This document shows, piece by piece, positions 1 through 5,173 of a stretch of DNA of 5,173 bases. Numbering within the stretch: the stretch's first letter is position 1; each line of letters begins with the position of its first letter. Origin of the DNA: an uncultured Bacteroidia bacterium. GTDB taxonomy: Bacteria > Bacteroidota > Bacteroidia > Bacteroidales > CAJPTX01. Location of the stretch: NCBI GenBank assembly GCA_938040915.1, contig CALHZE010000120.1:1-5173 (forward strand), read 5' to 3'. The notes under the pieces are model-generated. The model was not told the origin of the DNA. It saw only the letters and a program-made list of their open reading frames with translations, and did not search any database. The translations under genes and the position numbers were made by a program.

Positions 1-6
1 CTGCAT

Positions 7-32
7 CTCTAAAAATCCTCCTGTTTTTAGAG
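7..32. other. AT-rich stem-loop at the left edge
   Basis: A perfect 9-bp inverted repeat, CTCTAAAAA (7-15) and TTTTTAGAG (24-32), encloses an 8-base loop. Read on the plus strand it is followed five bases later by a run of six T (38-43), so it could be a weak intrinsic terminator for a plus-strand gene lying left of the window. Read on the minus strand, the loop contains AGGAGGA and an ATG follows the stem at 6-4. It could therefore instead be the leader of a minus-strand gene whose body lies outside the window. The sequence shown cannot decide between the two. Confidence 0.4.
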
Positions 33-56
33 TCAACTTTTTTCAGGATAAGACAA

Positions 57-84
57 GTAGGGGCGTAGCACGCTACGCCCCTAC
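57..84. repeat. REP-like palindrome, copy 1
   Basis: This is a perfect palindrome with two 13-bp arms (57-69 and 72-84) around a 2-bp centre. Each arm starts GTAGGGGCG when read 5' to 3' on its own strand. A second element of the same length and layout lies at 5039-5066. A GTAG tetranucleotide at the 5' foot of a GC-rich hairpin is characteristic of REP elements mobilised by RAYT (REP-associated tyrosine transposase) proteins. It sits about 80 bp past the end of the minus-strand operon. It is not a canonical terminator for that operon, because the minus-strand T run comes before the hairpin rather than after it. No transposase gene is visible here. Confidence 0.7.
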
Positions 85-100
85 AAAAAACTGGGATACA

Positions 101-157
101 GAGGGTTAAAAAGACGGGCGGGGAAGAAAGAGAGGCGAAGGGGGGGTAGAAGGAAGG
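101..157 (-). terminator. C-rich, G-poor 3' region, possible Rho-dependent termination zone
   Basis: Just past the stop codon of the minus-strand kinase gene, the plus strand is almost pure purine. By hand count of 101-157 it has 30 G and 3 C, so the minus-strand transcript would carry 30 C and 3 G over 57 nt, including a run of seven C (140-146). Unstructured C-rich, G-poor RNA is the typical loading signal for Rho, and no intrinsic terminator is visible directly after the operon. The assignment is inference from composition only. Confidence 0.3.
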
Positions 158-163
158 CTTGTA

Positions 164-1024
164 CTAGGGCAAAGCGTCTTTTTTGACTTGGAGGAGCTCG
201 ATGCCGTGACGAGCACATGCCTCAGCAAGTGCGGCATGAAAGGCATAAGCAACGCTCCCCACCATTTTGAGTGCGCGATTGTTGCCACAGACGTTGGGTA
301 AGACTAGGGACGTGACATACGTATCCATACCTTGCGCCACAAGATTCGCACAATAAGGGTCGTCAAGGTGACGGCTCAGGAAGGGGGCAAAGCTCGCCAA
401 GAACTGATTAGGTCGCTCGCCACGAAAGAGACGTTGCATCACGGGCTCGGTCGACTCGACGTGTGTGCCACAAGGGATCAGCCCCAGCGGACGCCCATAC
501 TCCTCATAAAGCGCATTCGCAAGGACGGGGGCAAGCGTCCCATAGAGCCAGTCGCGCAAAAGATGTCGCCCGAGCCACGCCCCACTCCCCTCATCGCCCA
601 AGAGATAACCTAAGGAAGGACGGGCGTAGTCGACCGTCTTACCATCAAAAAAGCCTGCGTTGCTTCCGGTGCCGATAATCCCCACAATACCCTTACTTGA
701 GCCCCACATAACCCGCGCCGCCCCCATCATGTCAGAATCGACAAGGACGGAGGCTCGAGGGAAGAGCCGTTCGAGGACGGTCTGTATGCGCCACGGCGCT
801 TGGTCGGCCGCGCACCCGGTTCCATAGTACTCCACCGATGTGACGCGTAAGCAATAATCAGTAGAGGGGAACGCGGCGCGCAACTTGGCGTCAATCTCCT
901 CCTCGGTAAGGTAGAGGGGACTTAAGCCCTCGATATGGAACTGGTATTCGACACCGTTTTTTTCGTCCCTGACAAACCACTTTAGCGAGGTACCCCCCGC
1001 ATCGGCTAGTATATGTATACCCAT
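164..1024 (-). CDS. BadF/BadG/BcrA/BcrD-family amino-sugar kinase (N-acetylglucosamine kinase-like)
   Basis: This 286-residue cytoplasmic protein has the ASKHA (actin/sugar kinase/Hsp70) fold signatures of N-acetylglucosamine kinase-like ATPases. It has the phosphate-1 motif DAGGTSLKW at residues 8-16, an acidic segment VDSDMMGAAR (95-104) whose Asp98 is the likely catalytic base, the phosphate-2 motif GTGSNAG (118-124), the family motif LGDEGSGAWLGR (142-153) and an adenosine-motif-like GSVAYAF (256-262). The length is usual for bacterial members. The ATG at 1024 places the first glycine motif at the normal distance from the N-terminus. The gene begins 21 bases after the murF stop, so the two are probably co-transcribed. 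The likely reaction is ATP-dependent phosphorylation of GlcNAc. MurNAc or both sugars are possible, because MurK-type enzymes of this family use both. Residues 13-15 (SLK) differ from the KTD I recall from Bacteroidota relatives. The family call is secure and the substrate is inferred. Confidence 0.85.
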   Translation of the reverse strand: MGIHILADAGGTSLKWFVRDEKNGVEYQFHIEGLSPLYLTEEEIDAKLRAAFPSTDYCLRVTSVEYYGTGCAADQAPWRIQTVLERLFPRASVLVDSDMMGAARVMWGSSKGIVGIIGTGSNAGFFDGKTVDYARPSLGYLLGDEGSGAWLGRHLLRDWLYGTLAPVLANALYEEYGRPLGLIPCGTHVESTEPVMQRLFRGERPNQFLASFAPFLSRHLDDPYCANLVAQGMDTYVTSLVLPNVCGNNRALKMVGSVAYAFHAALAEACARHGIELLQVKKDALP

Positions 1025-1045
1025 CTCTGTACTTCTTTTGCGTGG

Positions 1046-2344
1046 CTAAAGGTACGAAATTAACGTATCTAAAGCAACGGAGTGCGACCCTTTTAAGAGC
1101 ACGAGTCCGTCGGAATAGTGCCCGAGTTGGAGATGGCGGATGCACTCTGTGGTCGATGGAAAGTAGAGGGCTTGTGAGCGCTTTTCCCACAGCGAGCCGA
1201 TATACCAGACCTCGAGGTTGGGGTGGGTGGCAAGGTGTTCTTGTATGGAACGGTGGGCGGCTGGAGCGGCTTCGCCCAACTCGCGCATTTCCCCCAAGAT
1301 GAGGAGTCGCTTGCCCGTCGTGGGGATTTGGAGGAAGCTCTCTATGGCGAGGCGCATACTCGTGGGGTTGGCGTTGTAGCAATCGACAATGAGGCGATTG
1401 CGGTGCGTGTGGAGTAACTGGGAGCGGTGGAGGTGTGGCTGATAGGCCGCGAGGGCGCGACATCCTTGCTCGAGCGGCACGTTGAAATAATGCCCGACGT
1501 GGAGGGCGGCGAGCGCATTGATCGCGTTGTAGACGCCCACAAGGTGGGTTTTGCAGGTGAGGGCGTGGCGTTGCCACGTGAATGAGAAGTCTAGCGTCCC
1601 CTCTGCCCCGACGTGCGACTCAACGGTATATGCAGCCAGTGAGTAGCGACTCGCCGCGCAACCGAGGTGCAGCCGCTCGGCCTCGCGAGCCACGAGCGGG
1701 TCGTCTTCGCGCACAAAGCCTAATCCGTTGTGTGCCTTGAGATAGGCAAAGAGTTCGCTTTTGGTTTGCGCAACGCCCTCGAGCGAGCCGAAGCCCTCGA
1801 GGTGCGCCTCGCCGATGGAGGTAATGAGCCCGTGGGTTGGTTCGGCGATGTCACACAAGGCGGCAATTTCGCCAGGGTGGTTTGCTCCCATTTCGACGAT
1901 AGCAAACTCGGTATCGCGGGGGATGGCGAGGAGGGTCAGCGGGACGCCGATCGCGTTGTTGAAGTTTCCCTCGGTGGCGGTCACTCGATATTGTGAGGAG
2001 AGGACGGCTCGTAGGAGCTCTTTGGTAGTTGTCTTGCCGTTGGTGCCCGTAACGCCTAAGACAGGGCAACGGAGGGTGTGGCGGTGGAGGTTGGCGACCT
2101 CGGCGAGGGTTCGCGCGACGTCGGGTACGACCACGACGCCCTTTTTCCCTTGCAAGTCGGGCTTGTCGACCACGGCGAGGACTGCGCCTCGCGCCAAAGC
2201 CTCCTCGGCAAAGTCGCCCCCATTTACCCGTTCGCCCGGCAAGCCGAAAAATAACACCCCAGGGCGCACCTTACGGCTATCGGTCTCTACGCCGACGGCG
2301 TAGTGGGCGTAAATCTGTTCAGAGATTGGGTCTATTGTCATCAT
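1046..2344 (-). CDS. murF: UDP-N-acetylmuramoyl-tripeptide--D-alanyl-D-alanine ligase
   Basis: MurF joins D-Ala-D-Ala to the UDP-MurNAc tripeptide with ATP, completing the cytoplasmic pentapeptide precursor of peptidoglycan. The 432-residue protein is full length. The N-terminal substrate-binding domain includes TDSRKVRPGVLFFGLPG (21-37). The central ATPase domain has the P-loop GVTGTNGKTTTKEL (97-110, Lys104), NFNNAIGVPLTLL (127-139), EMGANHPGEI (151-160), SIGEAHLEGFGS (176-187) and QTKSELF (193-199), where Lys195 is the probable carbamylated lysine. NAINALAA spans 273-280. The C-terminal domain has DCYNANPTSM (321-330), LILGEMRELG (348-357) and LLKGSHSVALD (416-426). The MurF-type motifs NFNNAIG and DCYNANPTSM favour it over MurC, MurD or MurE. 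Two tandem ATG codons (2344 and 2341) are possible starts. Neither has a clear Shine-Dalgarno sequence, as is common in this phylum. It is the first gene of a probable two-gene operon with the kinase downstream. Confidence 0.95.
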   Translation of the reverse strand: MMTIDPISEQIYAHYAVGVETDSRKVRPGVLFFGLPGERVNGGDFAEEALARGAVLAVVDKPDLQGKKGVVVVPDVARTLAEVANLHRHTLRCPVLGVTGTNGKTTTKELLRAVLSSQYRVTATEGNFNNAIGVPLTLLAIPRDTEFAIVEMGANHPGEIAALCDIAEPTHGLITSIGEAHLEGFGSLEGVAQTKSELFAYLKAHNGLGFVREDDPLVAREAERLHLGCAASRYSLAAYTVESHVGAEGTLDFSFTWQRHALTCKTHLVGVYNAINALAALHVGHYFNVPLEQGCRALAAYQPHLHRSQLLHTHRNRLIVDCYNANPTSMRLAIESFLQIPTTGKRLLILGEMRELGEAAPAAHRSIQEHLATHPNLEVWYIGSLWEKRSQALYFPSTTECIRHLQLGHYSDGLVLLKGSHSVALDTLISYL

Positions 2345-2364
2345 CCTAACTCGGTAAGTCTCTA

Positions 2365-2372
2365 CAAAAGTA
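2365..2372 (-). promoter_or_regulatory. Predicted -7 promoter element of the murF operon
   Basis: The minus strand reads TACTTTTG, a full match to the Bacteroidota -7 consensus TAnnTTTG. It ends 20 bases before the murF ATG at 2344, giving a short leader of roughly 12-15 nt. No TTG-type -33 element stands out about 20 bases further upstream, where the sequence is G-rich on the plus strand. The position suits a housekeeping promoter for murF and the kinase gene. Confidence 0.5.
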
Positions 2373-2410
2373 CACAGATAAGCGTGAGGTGGTGGGGGTG
2401 CGGCACTTCT

Positions 2411-2423
2411 TAGAATTGTTCTA
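2411..2423. promoter_or_regulatory. Inverted repeat upstream of the receptor -7 element (possible operator)
   Basis: TAGAA-TTG-TTCTA is a perfect dyad with 5-bp arms. It lies six bases upstream of the predicted -7 element of the receptor gene, in the spacer where a repressor or activator could act. Its right half contains TGTTCTA, which occurs again 34 bases downstream inside the dyad at 2445-2459. The binding protein is unknown and the operator role is inferred from position and symmetry. Confidence 0.4.
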
Positions 2424-2429
2424 TATAAC

Positions 2430-2437
2430 TATCTTTG
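2430..2437 (+). promoter_or_regulatory. Predicted -7 promoter element of the TonB-dependent receptor gene
   Basis: TATCTTTG matches the Bacteroidota -7 consensus TAnnTTTG at every fixed position. The -33 region has only a TTC (2407-2409) in place of TTG, so activation by a regulator is plausible. Transcription would start at about 2443-2447. That would leave almost no leader for the upstream ATG at 2450 and about 40 nt for the ATG at 2483, which is one reason to prefer the later start. Confidence 0.5.
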
Positions 2438-2444
2438 CTGCGGG

Positions 2445-2459
2445 TGTAGATGTTCTACA
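2445..2459. promoter_or_regulatory. Inverted repeat at the predicted transcription start (operator or 5' mRNA hairpin)
   Basis: TGTAGA-TGT-TCTACA is a perfect dyad with 6-bp arms and a 3-base centre. It overlaps the predicted transcription start of the receptor gene and the discarded ATG at 2450. It shares TGTTCTA with the dyad at 2411-2423 in the same orientation. It could be a second operator half that blocks initiation, or a small hairpin at the 5' end of the mRNA. The sequence alone does not separate these two readings. Confidence 0.4.
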
Positions 2460-2482
2460 TTCCACTAAGACGAAAAACAGAA

Positions 2483-4891
2483 ATGGAGATAAAGACTTTT
2501 CTATGGGTTGTGGTGCTCACCCTTGCTGGGGGCGTAGCGTTGGCTTCTGGTGTGGTGCGCCAAGAGCAACGCGAGACGATGATTTACGGGAAGATCAGCT
2601 GTCACGGCAACGGCGTACCGCTCGCCACGATAGCGTTGGAAGGCACGAGTGCGGGGACGTCGTCAGACACTGATGGTCATTACCGCCTTCGGAACATTCA
2701 CGAGGGGCGTCATACGCTGATGGTTCGCTGCATTGGTTACCACGACTTTTCTCAAGAGGTGAACCTAACGCCTGGGCAACAGCTCGAGCTCGATATTGCG
2801 TTGAAAGAGGACTTGTTGGAGATGGACGCGGTGGTCGTGACAGGCGACAAAGAGGCGCTCCGGCGTCGTGAGACCTCGACCATTGTCAACACCGTGAGTC
2901 CGCGCCTGCTGCGCGCGGCAAGTGCTCGCACCATTAGCGAGGGGCTGACCTACATCCCTGGGGTACGGATGGAGAACAACTGTCAGAACTGTGGATTTAA
3001 TCAGGTGCGTCTCAACGGCTTGGCTGGGGAGTATACACAAGTTTTGGTCGATGGTTACCCGATATTTAGCGGTCTGATGGGGGTGTATGGGATGGAGCTC
3101 ATCCCCTCGAACATGATCTCTCGCGTCGAGGTACAACGCGGTGGGGGGAGTGCCCTCTATGGGAGTAACGCAGTGGCGGGGACGGTCAACATCATCCTCC
3201 AAGATCCACAGACGAACACATTTGAGGCGGGGGGGAGCACGGCCTTCTCGGGTGTTGGGGTCGGTAAAGGTGGTGCGGTGACGCCAGACTATAACGTTTC
3301 GTTCAACTCGTCAAACATTTTAGAGAACAACAAGACGGGGCTCGCCGTATATGGCAACTATCGTCACCGGATGGCGTATGATACCGACGGGGATGGTTAC
3401 TCAGAGTTCCCGCGGCTTATCAATGGGACGATTGGGGCGCGTCTTTTCCAACGCGTCAGCGAGCGGGGGAAACTCTCTCTCTCCTACTTTCACATTACAG
3501 AAGATCGGCGGGGCGGTGACCAGTTAGACAAGCCGGCACACGAGGCCAATATCACCGAGCAGCCTCGCCACAACGTCAATAGCGGTTCGTTAGTCTACAC
3601 CCTTCTTACGCGAAGGAACGACCAGCTCACGTTCAATACCTCGGTGATGAACGTCGACCGCGACTCGTATTACGGGGGGATCTCTAGTGGTCACCCGCTC
3701 AAGGACTATGGTCTCACGACGAACCTAAGCTACAGTTTCGGGGGGCAATATGCCGCACATTTCGGCGATGGGACGTTGCTCGGAGGCATAGACCTCAACG
3801 GCGAGCAACTCAAGGACTCAAAGCCAGGGAATCTAGATTATAGCACGACGCCAGCGACCGAGAACCCGACGCTCGTGGTCGCCGACCAGAAGACCCAAAC
3901 GGTGGGAGGTTTTCTACAGTATAGCCACAAAATCGGGGTGACGACCCTGACGCTCGGTAGTCGTCTCGACCGTTATGATATTTACGAACGGGGCGATGAG
4001 AAGAACCCGTCGCACCAAGGGGCATTTGTGCCCGTGCCGCGTGCGAGTGTGCTGGTCAATCTCCTCCCCACGCTACAGCTTCGTGCGAATTACTCAATGG
4101 GTTACCGGAAGCCTCAGCTATACAATGAGGAGTTGCACGTAGAGGTAGCGGGGGCTCGACAGATTGTGCAACGAATCTCCAACGATCTACGGCGCGAGAC
4201 GTCGCACAGTGGGATGCTCTCGCTCGACTTTCGGCAGGAATTTGCCAAACACGGCGTAGGGCTCTTATTGGAGGGATTTTACACCCGTCTGAGCGATGCG
4301 TTTATTAACATCCGTCACGACGAGGATGCTAATGGCGTGGTGTTACTCGAGCGTAGTAATCACAGCAGTGGCGCCCATATCTATGGAGTAAACCTCGAAG
4401 GGAACTATGCATTTGCTCCCAACTTTGCGGTAAAGCTCGGGGGGACAGTGCAACGAGGGGAGTATCTGGGTGATGTGCCTGCGGAGCTCAACAGTGGACA
4501 ACGCGCCTTTCTTCGTGCCCCCGACGTTTATGGTTTTGTAATGACCACGTGGCGTTTTCTCCACGCCTTTAGCCTAGATGGGACGTTTAACCTTACCGGA
4601 CCGATGACCGTGGTTTATGAGGGCTCACAAGCGCGCGACGAGGCTGAGAAGGCGAGGCTGGTAGCAGACGGCTATGCGTTACGGACGACGCCGTGGTTTT
4701 ATGATTTAGGGTTAAAGCTGGGTTATGACTTTCATCTCTGGGGGGCAACCTTTCAAGTGTACTCGGGGGTAAAGAATCTTTTCCATTCCTATCAAGAGGA
4801 CTTTGACAAGGGCGCGGAGCGTGCCTCGAGTTATGTGTATGGACCGATGTTGCCGCGTACGGTATATGTCGGTTTTAAGTTGAGCCACTAA
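2483..4891 (+). CDS. TonB-dependent outer-membrane receptor with carboxypeptidase-regulatory-like domain
   Basis: This 802-residue protein is an outer-membrane beta-barrel transporter powered by TonB-ExbB-ExbD. Residues 1-21 form a signal peptide (MEIKTFLWVVV core, likely cut after ALA at 19-21). A carboxypeptidase-D-regulatory-like domain follows at about 35-110, then the TonB box region DAVVVTG (115-121). The plug domain spans about 129-239 and includes VLVDGYPIFSG (188-198) and VEVQRGGGSALYGSNAVAGT (216-235). The barrel then runs to the C-terminus. The plug carries a Cys pair, NNCQNCG (165-171), and a barrel loop carries DTDGDGYSEF (300-309). An in-frame ATG at 2450 would add 11 residues. 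I prefer 2483 because it starts directly at a normal signal peptide, follows an A-rich leader, and leaves room for the promoter. No SusD partner follows. The substrate is unassigned; a metal, heme or siderophore type is possible, and a SusC-type glycan role seems less likely at this length. Confidence 0.93.
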   Translation: MEIKTFLWVVVLTLAGGVALASGVVRQEQRETMIYGKISCHGNGVPLATIALEGTSAGTSSDTDGHYRLRNIHEGRHTLMVRCIGYHDFSQEVNLTPGQQLELDIALKEDLLEMDAVVVTGDKEALRRRETSTIVNTVSPRLLRAASARTISEGLTYIPGVRMENNCQNCGFNQVRLNGLAGEYTQVLVDGYPIFSGLMGVYGMELIPSNMISRVEVQRGGGSALYGSNAVAGTVNIILQDPQTNTFEAGGSTAFSGVGVGKGGAVTPDYNVSFNSSNILENNKTGLAVYGNYRHRMAYDTDGDGYSEFPRLINGTIGARLFQRVSERGKLSLSYFHITEDRRGGDQLDKPAHEANITEQPRHNVNSGSLVYTLLTRRNDQLTFNTSVMNVDRDSYYGGISSGHPLKDYGLTTNLSYSFGGQYAAHFGDGTLLGGIDLNGEQLKDSKPGNLDYSTTPATENPTLVVADQKTQTVGGFLQYSHKIGVTTLTLGSRLDRYDIYERGDEKNPSHQGAFVPVPRASVLVNLLPTLQLRANYSMGYRKPQLYNEELHVEVAGARQIVQRISNDLRRETSHSGMLSLDFRQEFAKHGVGLLLEGFYTRLSDAFINIRHDEDANGVVLLERSNHSSGAHIYGVNLEGNYAFAPNFAVKLGGTVQRGEYLGDVPAELNSGQRAFLRAPDVYGFVMTTWRFLHAFSLDGTFNLTGPMTVVYEGSQARDEAEKARLVADGYALRTTPWFYDLGLKLGYDFHLWGATFQVYSGVKNLFHSYQEDFDKGAERASSYVYGPMLPRTVYVGFKLSH

Positions 4892-5038
4892 AAGAATCGT
4901 AGTTCGTCACGCTGGATGGCGCGGGGTAGGCGGCGACAAGCGAATAAGAGAGGCTCAGACAGGCGCGCAAAAGAACGTACACACGCGATGGGCGTCCGTA
5001 CAAAAGACCGTTTGGTGGATAATGTACGTCGTTGCTGG

Positions 5039-5066
5039 GTAAGAGCGTAACATGCTGCGCCCCTAC
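5039..5066 (-). repeat. REP-like hairpin, copy 2
   Basis: This is a 28-base element with the same 13-2-13 layout as the palindrome at 57-84. On the minus strand it begins GTAGGGGCG and differs from copy 1 at five positions, all transitions. On the plus strand the arms have four A-C mismatches, but in minus-strand RNA the same four positions become G-U wobble pairs, so a complete 13-bp stem forms only on that strand. The minus strand also keeps the GTAG foot, while the plus strand begins GTAA. This gives the element a clear polarity, as expected for REP elements. It lies about 150 bp past the receptor gene. Confidence 0.65.
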
Positions 5067-5110
5067 GAACTTGTATCGTTACGGTTACCAACGAATAACG
5101 AGCCTTGCGG

Positions 5111-5126
5111 CGGGGCGTAACCCCCG
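5111..5126. repeat. Short hairpin resembling a degenerate REP half
   Basis: CGGGG (5111-5115) and CCCCG (5122-5126) form a 5-bp stem around a six-base loop. The segment GGGGCGTAAC resembles the GGGGCGTAGC core of the REP-like element at 57-84 with one change. It lies 45 bp past copy 2, so it may be a decayed third copy. Chance similarity in GC-rich DNA is also possible. Confidence 0.25.
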
Positions 5127-5151
5127 TGTAGGCATATCCAAAAAGAAACGC

Positions 5152-5173
5152 GACAGAAGCGCCCGCTTCTGTC
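5152..5173. terminator. Perfect inverted repeat at the right edge, probable intrinsic terminator
   Basis: GACAGAAGCG and its exact reverse complement CGCTTCTGTC are separated by two bases, giving a strong stem with an effective four-base loop. On the minus strand the stem is followed by GCG and then TTTCTTTTT (complement of 5140-5148), which fits a terminator for a leftward gene entering from the right of the window. On the plus strand the window ends with the stem, so any T run there cannot be seen. If one exists, the element would be bidirectional and could also terminate the receptor transcript. Confidence 0.5.

Noticed and set aside
891..1577. Minus-strand reading frame of 228 codons overlapping murF and the kinase in another frame
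   Set aside because: It overlaps two well-supported genes on the same strand and has an Arg/Pro/His-rich composition with no domain signal.
1761..2303. Plus-strand reading frame of 180 codons opposite murF
   Set aside because: It is wholly antisense to a clear murF with all its motifs. The composition (Ser, Arg, Pro and Thr rich) is typical of a shadow frame.
2450..2482. Upstream in-frame ATG giving the receptor 11 more residues
   Set aside because: The predicted transcription start (about 2443-2447) leaves almost no leader for it, the ATG lies inside a perfect dyad, and the extra residues precede an already complete signal peptide. It remains possible if the promoter is elsewhere.
2529..2540. 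GGGGCGTAGCGT inside the receptor signal-peptide coding region, identical to part of the REP-like element
   Set aside because: There is no matching second arm and the bases encode the normal hydrophobic core of the signal peptide, so it is probably coincidence.
4977..5001. Possible hairpin with GTAC ends and ACGC/GCGT inner arms
   Set aside because: The two 4-bp stems are broken by an internal loop and no T run follows on either strand, so it is too weak to call a terminator.
4888..5091. Minus-strand reading frame of 67 codons after the receptor gene
   Set aside because: It runs through REP-like copy 2, overlaps the receptor stop codon, is rich in Arg as expected from random GC-rich sequence, and shows no recognisable motif.

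Overview
The window looks like a piece of a Bacteroidota (probably Bacteroidales, perhaps Porphyromonas-like) chromosome. The reasons are a TonB-dependent receptor with an N-terminal carboxypeptidase-regulatory-like domain, two promoter elements that fit the Bacteroidota -7 consensus TAnnTTTG, and gene starts without a clear Shine-Dalgarno sequence. The genus is a guess made without any database search.

Layout: positions 1-163 are non-coding and hold an AT-rich stem-loop at the left edge, a perfect 28-bp palindrome with GTAG ends (REP-like), and a strongly purine-rich stretch. Positions 164-2344 carry two minus-strand genes that probably form one operon read right to left. The first is murF, the last cytoplasmic amino-acid-adding ligase of peptidoglycan precursor synthesis. 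It is followed after 21 bases by an N-acetylglucosamine-kinase-like protein of the BadF/BadG/BcrA/BcrD ATPase family. Positions 2345-2482 form a divergent control region with one TAnnTTTG element facing each way. The plus-strand element is bracketed by two inverted repeats that share the 7-mer TGTTCTA. Positions 2483-4891 encode a complete outer-membrane TonB-dependent receptor on the plus strand. Positions 4892-5173 are non-coding and hold a second REP-like element, a degenerate REP-like half-palindrome and a perfect inverted repeat that runs to the window edge.

The two minus-strand genes suggest a link between peptidoglycan synthesis and amino-sugar phosphorylation or salvage. The receptor is an independent transcription unit that would import an unknown substrate using TonB energy; no SusD-like lipoprotein gene follows it within the window. 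The three proteins belong to known families and I see no undescribed multi-gene system. The most interesting signals are non-coding: the dyads around the receptor promoter, and the two REP-like hairpins whose differences keep base pairing on one strand only.
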